From: Lachnospiraceae bacterium
GTDB taxonomy: Bacteria > Bacillota > Clostridia > Lachnospirales > Lachnospiraceae
Assembly (NCBI GenBank): GCA_022776445.1
Contig: JALFHZ010000147.1
Span: 1-47,768, forward strand
DNA length: 47,768 bases
Reading direction: 5' to 3'
The translations under genes and the position numbers were made by a program. The notes beneath the pieces are model-generated. The model had not been told where the DNA came from and made no database searches. It saw only the letters and a list, made by a program, of their open reading frames with translations. Below are positions 42,333-47,768 of this stretch, piece by piece. Within the stretch, counting starts at the first letter, position 1, and every line of letters starts with the position of its first letter.

Positions 42333-43352
42333 ATGAAGTACATTTCAAAAGAGAAACCGCAGTTCAAGGCAAACCTTCACAGTCATTCTACGCTTTCCGA
42401 TGGCAGACTGACGCCTGATGAAATGGCCAGAGTGTACAGAGCTCATGGATATTCGATTCTTGCTGTTACGGATCATGAGGTGCCCTGTGATCATTCAGAG
42501 CTTACAACTCCGGATTTTTTGATGCTGACGGGGTATGAGGCTTATATTCGAGTGACGGAGGAATGTGTTTACGATCTGTTCAAACCAGAGATACATATGA
42601 ACCTGATTGCCAAAACGCCGCATAATACCACGAGTGTAAATTACAATCCACAGTATGATAAATATATGTCTCCGGAAATGGCTGCATCCAGAAAAAAGGT
42701 GGGGGATTTGGGCCCGCGCAGGTATGAACATGCTTACATTCAGAAGTTCATTGATACTGCAAGGGAAGCGGGATATCTGGTGACCTACAATCATCCCTGT
42801 TGGTCCATGGAACGGGAAGAGGATGTTCTGAACTATGATGGCTTCTTCAGTCTGGAGATTTTTAACTCCGCAGCGATGGTTGATAACGGTTATGAAATCA
42901 ATCTGTCTCTGTATGATAAGTTTTTGCGCCGGGGAAAATTTCTTTATTGCCATGGCGCTGATGATAATCATAACAAAATTTCGATCGGCGATCCGCTCAG
43001 CGAATCCTTTGGAGCATGGACGATGGTCCTTGCGGAGAAACTTACCTACCCGGCTGTCGTGGAAGCACTGGAAAAGGGAAATTTTTATGCTTCGACGGGG
43101 CCAATGATCTGCGAGCTTCTTTTTACCGGGGAACATGTGCATCTGGAATGCAGCCCGGCCAAACGAATTATGATGCACATTAGTCCCAAAAAATCTGTGA
43201 GTGCTTATAATAAAGATGGAAGTGCAGTGAGTGCTGCAGATTTTGATATTCCAAAGAATGTGGAGTTTGTTTATTTTTCTGTTCATCAGGCGGATGGAAC
43301 TTCCGCGTGTACCCGGGCGTTCCGACGGGAAGAATGGGAAAGTGGAATCTGA
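42333..43352 (+). CDS. PHP-domain phosphoesterase-like protein
   Basis: A 339-residue protein with a PHP (polymerase and histidinol phosphatase) metal-binding fold: NLHSHSTLSDG (His16, His18, Asp23), AVTDHE (Asp47, His48), YNHPCW near residue 152 and CHGADDNHN near 207. PHP proteins hydrolyse phosphate esters or similar bonds using two or three metal ions. It is 27 bases after the sulfatase gene, with GTGAGGAGAG upstream, and is the last gene before the terminator. It may process the desulfated or phosphorylated product, but its substrate cannot be named. Confidence 0.88.
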   Translation: MKYISKEKPQFKANLHSHSTLSDGRLTPDEMARVYRAHGYSILAVTDHEVPCDHSELTTPDFLMLTGYEAYIRVTEECVYDLFKPEIHMNLIAKTPHNTTSVNYNPQYDKYMSPEMAASRKKVGDLGPRRYEHAYIQKFIDTAREAGYLVTYNHPCWSMEREEDVLNYDGFFSLEIFNSAAMVDNGYEINLSLYDKFLRRGKFLYCHGADDNHNKISIGDPLSESFGAWTMVLAEKLTYPAVVEALEKGNFYASTGPMICELLFTGEHVHLECSPAKRIMMHISPKKSVSAYNKDGSAVSAADFDIPKNVEFVYFSVHQADGTSACTRAFRREEWESGI

Positions 43353-43370
43353 ATTGACATAAAAGCCATG

Positions 43371-43413
43371 AAGGTGCTGTGCAGGAGCTTCGCTGATTGC
43401 ACAGCATCTTTTT
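43371..43413 (+). terminator. Terminator of the transporter-sulfatase operon
   Basis: GGTGCTGTGCA (43373-43383) pairs with TGCACAGCATC (43398-43408) with one G-U pair, followed by TTTTT. Confidence 0.85.
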
Positions 43414-43466
43414 CTGTGCATTTTCAGGCGGCACGCTGATGAATTGCGGATTACAGCCGAAAGCGC

Positions 43467-43495
43467 TTGTGTATACAGAAAATCTGGAGTACAAT
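43467..43495 (+). promoter_or_regulatory. Promoter of the HIT-protein gene
   Basis: TTGTGT (43467-43472), a 17-base spacer and TACAAT (43490-43495) lie 55 bases before the start codon. Confidence 0.6.
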
Positions 43496-43549
43496 AAAAC
43501 CAGCGTTATATTGCAGAAATAAAATTTAAAAAAAGGAAGGTCTTTGAAC

Positions 43550-43969
43550 ATGAAAGATGTTAATTGCGCATATTGTATGCAGGGTGAGCTGGTAGCGAAG
43601 TTTGGTTATCCGATCTGCAAGATGGATTCCGGTTTTCTGTATCTGTTCAAGGAGCAGAGCCATCCGGGGCGTGTGATTCTGGCGCACAACAAGCATGTCA
43701 GTGAGCTGATTGATCTGACCGATGAAGAGCGGAATCAGTTCTTTGCAGATATTGCAAAAGTATCCAGAGCCATTCATAAAGTATTTAACCCGAATAAGGT
43801 GAACTACGGTGCATATGGTGATACCGGATGTCACCTGCATTTCCATCTGGTGCCGAAGTACGAAGGCGAGTATGAGTGGGGCGGAGTGTTTGAGATGAAC
43901 CCGGGCAAGACCCTGCTGACAGATGCTGAATATGAGGAGATCGCAGAGAAGATCCGTCAGGCGCTGTAA
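43550..43969 (+). CDS. HIT-family nucleotide hydrolase/transferase
   Basis: A 139-residue protein from ATG 43550 (AAAGGAAGG upstream; an in-frame TTG at 43544 would add two residues). The histidine triad is HLHFHLV with His95, His97 and His99. The core has GRVILAHNKHVSELIDLTDEE, as in many HIT proteins that handle dinucleotide or nucleoside phosphoramidate substrates. A CAYC pair at residues 6-9 may bind zinc with other residues. The next gene is 23 bases downstream. Confidence 0.93.
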   Translation: MKDVNCAYCMQGELVAKFGYPICKMDSGFLYLFKEQSHPGRVILAHNKHVSELIDLTDEERNQFFADIAKVSRAIHKVFNPNKVNYGAYGDTGCHLHFHLVPKYEGEYEWGGVFEMNPGKTLLTDAEYEEIAEKIRQAL

Positions 43970-43992
43970 GAATACCGGGAGGTGATGGGAAC

Positions 43993-44289
43993 ATGGAACC
44001 GGATCGGAGCAAAGAAGATACCCGGATTGCCGTGATTGGTATTATTATTGAACATCTGGAATCTGCCGCTGCGGTTAATGAGATTCTCCATCAGTATAAT
44101 TCCTTTATTATCGGCAGGATGGGACTGCCTTACCGTGAGAAAATGGTTAATATTATCAGTATTGTGCTGGATGCGCCTGCTGATATTATCAGTGCCGTGT
44201 CCGGTAAGCTGGGCCGTCTTCCGGGAGTCAGTGCGAAAGCATTGTATTCGAAGCAGCAGCGGGAAAAAGATTACAATGCATCGAAATAG
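43993..44289 (+). CDS. TM1266-family putative iron-only hydrogenase system regulator
   Basis: A 98-residue protein with a single ferredoxin-like (ACT/NikR C-terminal-like) domain: RIAVIGIIIEHLESAAAVNEIL, then IIGRMGLPYREKMVNIISIVLDAP and DIISAVSGKLGRLPGVSAKALYS. This matches the family named for TM1266, often found near [FeFe]-hydrogenase maturation genes. Its function is only presumed. GGGAGGTGATGGGAAC precedes ATG 43993. No hydrogenase gene is in the window; its partner here is the HIT gene. Confidence 0.88.
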   Translation: MEPDRSKEDTRIAVIGIIIEHLESAAAVNEILHQYNSFIIGRMGLPYREKMVNIISIVLDAPADIISAVSGKLGRLPGVSAKALYSKQQREKDYNASK

Positions 44290-44290
44290 T

Positions 44291-44324
44291 AAAGGGGCTG
44301 TCGGAGATCCGGCAGTCCCTTTTT
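44291..44324 (+). terminator. Terminator after TM1266-family gene
   Basis: AAAGGGGCTGTCGG (44291-44304), loop AGAT, CCGGCAGTCCCTTT (44309-44322) with one mismatch, followed by more T. Confidence 0.9.
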
Positions 44325-44382
44325 TGGGAAAGAGTCTGTTATGGAAAGAAATCACAAAAGGGGGATACCTGTTTGTGTTTTC

Positions 44383-44526
44383 CTAACAGGTTAAGGGAAT
44401 GTTGAATTTTACCTTGCGGTAAACTTTCCAGGCCAATATTACCGGAATCCCGAGTGTCAGGACAAGTGTGGAAACACCGCCGATAATTCCGTACAAAATC
44501 ATGATAAGAAAAATAACAATGGACAT
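44383..44526 (-). CDS. Small membrane protein (47 residues)
   Basis: ATG at 44524-44526 on the minus strand follows a good AGGAGGAGCATCC ribosome site, and the frame runs to TAG at 44383-44385. The first roughly 32 residues are strongly hydrophobic (SIVIFLIMILYGIIGG, then STLVLTLGIPVILAW), followed by a basic end KVYRKVK. This suggests one or two short membrane segments with a cytoplasmic tail. I do not recognise a family. The strong ribosome site and clean hydrophobic pattern support a real gene. Confidence 0.6.
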   Translation of the reverse strand: MSIVIFLIMILYGIIGGVSTLVLTLGIPVILAWKVYRKVKFNIPLTC

Positions 44527-44691
44527 GGATGCTCCTCCTTCCGACGCTGCTGCCTGTGGCCATGCGTGGCTGTTTTCAACGGTTTTATTTTATTCATTAA
44601 TTACCGATAATGGAAGAGAATAAAGGGTTTTTTAACGGGGAAGGCGGGCAGTGTTAACGCTTTCTTGATATTTTTTCAGGAAGGCATTTAT

Positions 44692-45186
44692 TTAGACATT
44701 TCGTATGATACCGCATCCGATTCTGGAACCGGATGCTCCGGCAGGCTGAGTAGAAAAATCATCCCGGTACTGATGAATCACGACGGAGCGATTCAGAATT
44801 TCCGGAATCTGGAAACGTTTGTCATAGTAAGCATACCAGGCATATCCCTGATTGGCAAAAAGAGGCATCAGGTCACCGGCATGTTGTGGATGCATCACCA
44901 TATCCGGATTATAATGTTCGCCGGTGTTCATAAACTGGTTGGAACAGTCTCCGGTTTCATGGATATGCATGGCATACCAGTCTGTGGACCCGGGCATAGC
45001 ACGGTTGGGGAGACCAAAGATCTCTGCTTCGATCAGGATACCGCCATAAGGCGTGTCGTAGAATTTGACGAGACCGCTGAGCTCAGGAGCAGCTGCCCCG
45101 CCGCGTACCCATGCCATGGCACGGGGCTGATTCCGGGTGAGAAGGTGAATGAAAGAGAGACCTGGGGTAGTTTGATTGTAAGGCAT
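44692..45186 (-). CDS. Cu/Zn superoxide dismutase-like protein, no signal peptide
   Basis: A 164-residue protein with the full Cu/Zn-SOD ligand set: His74 and His76 (MHIHE), bridging His91 (GEHYNP), His99, His102 and Asp105 (HPQHAGD) and His138 (SVVIHQY). Arg155 and Cys158 lie in SGSRIGCG, and Cys81 can form the usual disulfide. The enzyme converts superoxide to peroxide and oxygen. No secretion or lipoprotein signal is visible from ATG 45186, so it appears cytoplasmic, unlike most bacterial SodC. GAGG lies upstream on the minus strand. An overlapping frame on the plus strand is its shadow. Confidence 0.88.
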   Translation of the reverse strand: MPYNQTTPGLSFIHLLTRNQPRAMAWVRGGAAAPELSGLVKFYDTPYGGILIEAEIFGLPNRAMPGSTDWYAMHIHETGDCSNQFMNTGEHYNPDMVMHPQHAGDLMPLFANQGYAWYAYYDKRFQIPEILNRSVVIHQYRDDFSTQPAGASGSRIGCGIIRNV

Positions 45187-45495
45187 GTGTAATCCTCAAA
45201 AGGGTTTTGTATAGGATATGCGGTGGGAGACAGATCGGTGATGGAGATAATGACGGCTATGTTTCGCGTTGCAAAACAACATATCGTGTGATATTTTATG
45301 TCACTTCTAGGGCACGAAATTGCAACCGGATCAAATTTGAGCTCGTTATTCGGCACTTTTGGCAGTCCCTAAAAAGGGTCACAATGAACATAAAAACCGA
45401 ACAAAGAGAAAACCCAACCAAACCCAACTTAGCAAAACTTCGTATTCGTGTAATAAAAAGCAGCAGAACCGCGAAGGCCTGCTGCCGGAAACAAA
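45187..45495. other. Intergenic region, mostly without clear features
   Basis: About 309 bases between the SOD-like gene and the Uma2-family gene. An open frame on the plus strand from 45207 is rejected as non-coding in character. The only structures seen are a spaced inverted repeat GTTGCAA (45268-45274) / TTGCAAC (45320-45326) and the terminator at 45455-45485. No convincing promoter for the SOD-like gene was found. Confidence 0.4.
45455..45485 (-). terminator. Terminator of the Uma2-family gene
   Basis: Read on the minus strand, GCAGCAG and CTGCTGC (45460-45466 with 45479-45485) form a stem around a 12-base loop, followed by a T-run (45455-45459). Confidence 0.8.
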
Positions 45496-46053
45496 TCAGA
45501 TATGCAACTTGGAAAAATCGATTTCCAGATCATCGTAGATGTTCACTTTTACAATATCAGTAAAGGAGTAGATGACCGGGGCAGCGTCGTGCTCAGTATC
45601 ATAAAGGAGAATGGTTCGTTTCATGGGGTCAACAATCCAATACTCTCTGACTCCATTTGCGCGATATAAGGACAACTTCGTGTAGTAGTCTAAGCGCCTG
45701 CTGCTGGGTGATACGATCTCAATAATCCAGTCGGGTGCACCGTGGCAACCTTTGTCATCGATCTTGTCAGAATCACAGATAATGCTGATATCCGGTTCCA
45801 GATAATTTGATAAGTCAGATTCATTCTCATTGTGCAGAAATACTGCGAATGGTGCCGGTATTACTTCACATGCTCCATTGTTATTTCTGATATAGTTTCC
45901 AATCTCCAGATGCAGGAAAGACAGGATTCTCTGATGTGCAGTGCTTGGCGGTGCCATATCGTAGATCTGTCCGTCGATCAGCTCCGCCCGGTGCCCTTCT
46001 GGCAGGTTGTAAATATCATCAATGGTGTAAGTGTGCTCTTTTGGTAATGGCAT
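45496..46053 (-). CDS. Uma2-family (DUF820) putative restriction-endonuclease-fold protein
   Basis: A 185-residue protein with the Uma2/DUF820 pattern: start YTIDDIYNLPEGHRAELIDGQIYDMAPPS, then the PD-(D/E)XK-like core with LEPDISIIC and APDWIIEIVSPSSRRLD, and YRANGVREYWIVDP. The Asp in EPDI and the Glu in IEIVSPS are the expected active-site acids, followed by a candidate Lys in YYTKLSLY. The biological role of Uma2 proteins is poorly known; many are scattered in cyanobacteria and Firmicutes genomes and spread by transfer. It lies 4 bases after a ribbon-helix-helix-like gene fragment. Confidence 0.9.
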   Translation of the reverse strand: MPLPKEHTYTIDDIYNLPEGHRAELIDGQIYDMAPPSTAHQRILSFLHLEIGNYIRNNNGACEVIPAPFAVFLHNENESDLSNYLEPDISIICDSDKIDDKGCHGAPDWIIEIVSPSSRRLDYYTKLSLYRANGVREYWIVDPMKRTILLYDTEHDAAPVIYSFTDIVKVNIYDDLEIDFSKLHI

Positions 46054-46057
46054 AGGG

Positions 46058-46156
46058 TCACGCTCCTTCCTGAGTTATATTGTCGGATTCAAGCCGTCTG
46101 TCGATTGCTTTCTTGATGTATCCGTTGACAGATTCACCAGCTTCAGTAATCGGCAT
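46058..46156 (-). pseudogene. Truncated ribbon-helix-helix/Arc-like antitoxin fragment
   Basis: A 32-residue frame from ATG 46154-46156 behind AAAGGTGGTGAACAA. The visible part, AGESVNGYIKKAIDRRLESDN, resembles the second helix of Arc/MetJ-type ribbon-helix-helix proteins (GES-NGYI-AI), but the N-terminal strand and first helix are missing. A longer in-frame reading back to 46240 gives unrelated sequence. It is either a degraded antitoxin or a very small protein. It sits just upstream of, and in the same direction as, the Uma2-family gene. Confidence 0.55.
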
Positions 46157-46230
46157 TTGTTCACCACCTTTTATGATTTTTGACGTTGGAGCGGTGAAAA
46201 ATACGTTTATCTTCTCCACCTTACAATGAT

Positions 46231-46259
46231 AGTATACCATAAAGTCAATAATGTGTCAC
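46231..46259 (-). promoter_or_regulatory. Promoter of the fragment/Uma2 transcript
   Basis: On the minus strand GTGACA (46254-46259), a 17-base spacer and TATACT (46231-46236); five of six bases match consensus in each box. Confidence 0.6.
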
Positions 46260-46301
46260 ATATAGTATAATGTAATCATTAAAGGAAAACAAAAGCAGGT
46301 A

Positions 46302-46496
46302 TTGAGTTTGAGGCAATTACACCGCACACATTTCCACCATACATTTGCCACAAGGGGACTGGAGCAGGGGATTCCGTTGAAGGTTATGCAGTCGATTCTC
46401 GGTCACAGCAGTCTTGCGATAACCGCAGATCTGTATTCGCATGTGCTTCCAAATACCAAGGAGGAAGAGATGAAGAAGCTGGAAAGCGTGCTGTGA
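46302..46496 (+). pseudogene. C-terminal remnant of a tyrosine recombinase (integrase)
   Basis: About 60 coding residues hold the end of a phage-type integrase catalytic domain: HHTFATR (the H-x-x-R part), ILGHSSLAITADLYSH with the second conserved His and the catalytic Tyr. The rest of the protein (usually 300-400 residues) is absent, and there is no proper start; the frame simply opens at TTG 46302. It is the remains of an integrated mobile element. The 3' end points at the tRNA-Gly gene about 100 bases away, a common attachment target for such elements. Confidence 0.85.
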
Positions 46497-46533
46497 TGAT
46501 ATGCAAGTGGTGTCAATATGGTGTCAAACGTAA

Positions 46534-46573
46534 AAAACAGAGGGATCCTCTTCAGTGAGGCAACCTCTGTTTT
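46534..46573. terminator. Bidirectional terminator downstream of tRNA-Gly
   Basis: AAAACAGAGG (46534-46543) pairs with CCTCTGTTTT (46564-46573), with CCTCTTC/GTGAGG partly pairing inside. A-rich and T-rich flanks allow termination for the tRNA on the minus strand and for reads coming from the integrase remnant. Confidence 0.75.
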
Positions 46574-46594
46574 CCTTGTAAATGCAATAAAAAA

Positions 46595-46665
46595 AGCAGA
46601 TAACGGGAATCGAACCCGCCTCCTCAGCTTGGGAAGCTGATGTTCTACCGATGAACTATATCTGC
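46595..46665 (-). tRNA. tRNA-Gly (anticodon CCC)
   Basis: On the minus strand a full cloverleaf of 71 bases: acceptor GCAGATA/TATCTGC, D stem GTTC/GAAC, anticodon stem TCAGC/GCTGA with loop TTCCCAA (anticodon CCC), T stem GCGGG/CCCGT with loop TTCGATT, and discriminator U. No CCA is encoded; a T-run follows directly. It reads GGG glycine codons. Confidence 0.95.
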
Positions 46666-46674
46666 ATGTCACTT

Positions 46675-46703
46675 ATTATACACCAATCTTAGAAAAAATA
46701 CAA
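46675..46703 (-). promoter_or_regulatory. Promoter of tRNA-Gly
   Basis: On the minus strand TTGTAT (46698-46703), a 17-base spacer and perfect TATAAT (46675-46680), ten bases before the mature tRNA 5' end. Its -35 box abuts the divergent promoter of the HD-domain gene. Confidence 0.75.
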
Positions 46704-46704
46704 C

Positions 46705-46733
46705 TTAACATTTGAAAAAAAGTGGTATAGAAT
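46705..46733 (+). promoter_or_regulatory. Promoter of the HD-domain gene
   Basis: TTAACA (46705-46710), a 17-base spacer and TAGAAT (46728-46733), 38 bases before the start codon. Confidence 0.6.
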
Positions 46734-46771
46734 AAAGAACAAGGGGAAGGAACACAGAAGGAGGAAAAATC

Positions 46772-47359
46772 ATGACAAGTCAGATTACGAGAGAAGCTGC
46801 ATTAGCGCTTTTAAAAGAGCATAATAAGGAGCCGTTTCATATTCTTCATGGGCTCACGGTAGAAGGTGTGATGCGCTGGTATGCAAAGGAGCTGGGATTT
46901 GCGGAGGACGAGGAATACTGGGGAATCTGCGGATTACTTCATGATATTGATTTTGAGCAGTATCCGGAACAGCATTGTGTGAAGGCACCGGAGCTTCTGC
47001 GTGCAGGTGGCGTTGGTGAGGATATGATTCATGCGGTCTGCTCTCATGGATATGGTATTTGCTGTGATGTGGAGCCGACGCATCTGATGGAAAAGGTTTT
47101 GTTTGCGGCGGATGAGCTGACCGGATTGATTGGCGCGGCTGCGAAGATGCGTCCGTCCAAAAGCACGAAGGATATGGAGTTGTCCAGTCTGAAGAAGAAA
47201 TTCAAGGACAAGCGGTTTGCGGCGGGCTGTTCCCGTGAGGTGATCCGTGAGGGTGCGGAACGTCTTGGCTGGGAACTGGATGAACTGCTGAACAAAACTC
47301 TGGAAGCAATGCGTTCCTGTGAGGATTCTGTCAATGCCGGGATGGAAATGAATTCTTAA
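46772..47359 (+). CDS. HD-domain phosphohydrolase-like protein
   Basis: A 195-residue protein with an HDIG-type HD domain: HILHGLTVEGVM supplies the first His, GLLHDIDFEQYPEQH the HD pair near residues 55-56, and CSHGYG plus FAADELTGLI the later ligands. HD proteins of this kind hydrolyse phosphate esters of nucleotides or other small molecules with divalent metals. The length fits the short single-domain group common in Firmicutes. GAAGGAGGAAAAATC precedes ATG 46772. The substrate is unknown. Confidence 0.92.
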   Translation: MTSQITREAALALLKEHNKEPFHILHGLTVEGVMRWYAKELGFAEDEEYWGICGLLHDIDFEQYPEQHCVKAPELLRAGGVGEDMIHAVCSHGYGICCDVEPTHLMEKVLFAADELTGLIGAAAKMRPSKSTKDMELSSLKKKFKDKRFAAGCSREVIREGAERLGWELDELLNKTLEAMRSCEDSVNAGMEMNS

Positions 47360-47388
47360 TTGAATTCACCGGGGGATTGTGATATACT
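47360..47388 (+). promoter_or_regulatory. Promoter of the 43-residue membrane protein gene
   Basis: TTGAAT (47360-47365), a 17-base spacer and TATACT (47383-47388), starting right after the stop codon of the HD-domain gene. Confidence 0.6.
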
Positions 47389-47430
47389 TGACTGAAGTGA
47401 ATGTTTTGTAGAAGAACAGGAGGCGTGCAT

Positions 47431-47562
47431 ATGGAATTTATGATGATCATGGGAGGCGGTCTCATTCTGCTTGTTTTGTTTGTAGTTGCTACGGTAGTCG
47501 CAACTGTGACCGGAACGGTAGGTTCCGGCATCATTGAAGAAGAGGATGCAGAAGAAGATTAA
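47431..47562 (+). CDS. Small membrane protein (43 residues)
   Basis: ATG 47431 is preceded by AGGAGGCGTGCAT and the frame ends at TAA 47560-47562. The product has one hydrophobic helix (MIMGGGLILLVLFVVATVV and a short continuation) and a strongly acidic tail, EEEDAEED. It has its own promoter and terminator, which supports a real gene. I do not recognise a family. It is probably a single-pass membrane protein with the acidic end in the cytoplasm or outside, which cannot be decided here. Confidence 0.65.
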   Translation: MEFMMIMGGGLILLVLFVVATVVATVTGTVGSGIIEEEDAEED

Positions 47563-47588
47563 ATCGAACTGGATGAGACATAAGTTGC

Positions 47589-47626
47589 AACTCCGGGCTG
47601 TGGTGTGATACAGTCCGGAGTTTTTT
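47589..47626 (+). terminator. Terminator of the small membrane protein gene
   Basis: AACTCCGG and CTGT (47589-47601) pair with ACAG and CCGGAGTT (47610-47622), followed by a run of T to 47626. A group II intron begins four bases later. Confidence 0.92.
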
Positions 47627-47630
47627 GCAT

Positions 47631-47768
47631 GTGCGCCTAGCGGCGCACGTTTCCAACAGGTGCAAGTCCTGAATCCGCCCGGTAGTGGGAAGGATATAGC
47701 TGAAAGCAAGGGTGTCCATCGTGAGGTGAAATCTGAAGGAAGCTGGATGTGGGAACATACTAACCCAT
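47631..47768 (+). mobile_element. Group II intron, 5' end (cut by window edge)
   Basis: The sequence begins with GTGCG, the bacterial group II 5' splice-site consensus, and folds at once into GTGCGCC/GGCGCAC. It continues with domain I blocks common in clostridial introns: CAGGTGCAAGTCCTG, GGTAGTGGGAAGGA, TAGCTGAAAGCAAGGG and TCTGAAGGAAGCTGG. The reverse transcriptase gene and domains V-VI would lie beyond the window. The insertion point, four bases after the T-run of an intrinsic terminator, is typical of class C introns, but the class cannot be fixed without domain V. Confidence 0.8.

Noticed and set aside
44665-45192. Open frame of 175 codons on the plus strand opposite the SOD-like gene
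   Set aside because: The minus-strand frame has all Cu/Zn SOD ligands; the plus-strand frame has no recognisable domain and no ribosome site.
45268-45326. Spaced inverted repeat GTTGCAA/TTGCAAC as a transposon end
   Set aside because: The arms are only seven bases, no transposase or target duplication is seen, and such repeats occur by chance.
45207-45563. 118-codon open frame on the plus strand before and across the Uma2 gene end
   Set aside because: No ribosome site or domain; it crosses a terminator and overlaps the Uma2 coding region in antisense.
46534-46573. Repeat-like hairpin as an attachment site core
   Set aside because: It has terminator features for the tRNA transcript, and no second copy of the tRNA 3' end was found in the window.
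1-47768. CRISPR array or riboswitch
   Set aside because: No regularly spaced repeats were seen, and no leader showed the conserved core of a riboswitch or T-box that I could recognise by eye.

Overview
The window looks like chromosomal DNA from an anaerobic, spore-forming member of the Clostridia, most likely Lachnospiraceae. This is inferred from the gene content: a GerA/SpoVAF-type germination protein, a TM1266-type hydrogenase regulator, DUF4250 and DUF3798 proteins, YesMN regulation of a sugar ABC transporter, VanRS-like signalling, strong AGGAGG ribosome binding sites, and a tRNA-Gly without an encoded CCA. No rRNA, CRISPR array or intact prophage is visible. One tRNA gene, the remains of a mobile element and the 5' end of a group II intron are present, all near the right edge.

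Left part (1-18.4 kb), mostly housekeeping. Two tandem MATE exporters (the first cut by the window edge) are followed by a spore germination protein convergent with a cytoplasmic asparaginase. Then come DUF4250, an orphan prepilin, a CmpB-like membrane protein, a PlsC acyltransferase and the chorismate mutase-prephenate dehydratase PheA. A Ppx/GppA-like protein and polyphosphate kinase form a polyphosphate operon. A five-gene module of overlapping genes follows: response regulator, histidine kinase, an 824-residue membrane protein, ABC ATPase and ABC permease. A minus-strand class I amidotransferase-like hydrolase (peptidase C26) ends this part at a shared bidirectional terminator.

Middle part (18.5-34.1 kb), two large import systems. 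The first is a dipeptide/oligopeptide ABC system with two near-duplicate binding lipoproteins, each with its own promoter and structured leader. Two permeases, two ATPases, a DppA-type D-aminopeptidase and an M42 aminopeptidase follow, so imported peptides could be broken down at once. The second is a DUF3798 lipoprotein with an RbsA-like double ATPase and two BPD_transp_2 permeases of unknown substrate. In both, a strong hairpin without a U-tract lies between a binding-protein gene and the next transporter gene, a layout expected to give more binding protein than membrane parts.

Right part (34.1-47.8 kb). A YesM/YesN two-component pair is divergent from a sugar-type ABC importer (binding lipoprotein and two permeases, no ATPase), a cytoplasmic Cys-type sulfatase and a PHP-domain protein. 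This suggests uptake and desulfation of a small sulfated ligand. HIT and TM1266-family genes, a 47-residue membrane protein, a leaderless Cu/Zn superoxide dismutase-like protein and a Uma2-family gene follow. Fragments of a ribbon-helix-helix-like gene and a tyrosine recombinase lie beside tRNA-Gly(CCC). An HD-domain gene, a 43-residue membrane protein, a terminator and a group II intron inserted 4 bases after that terminator close the window.
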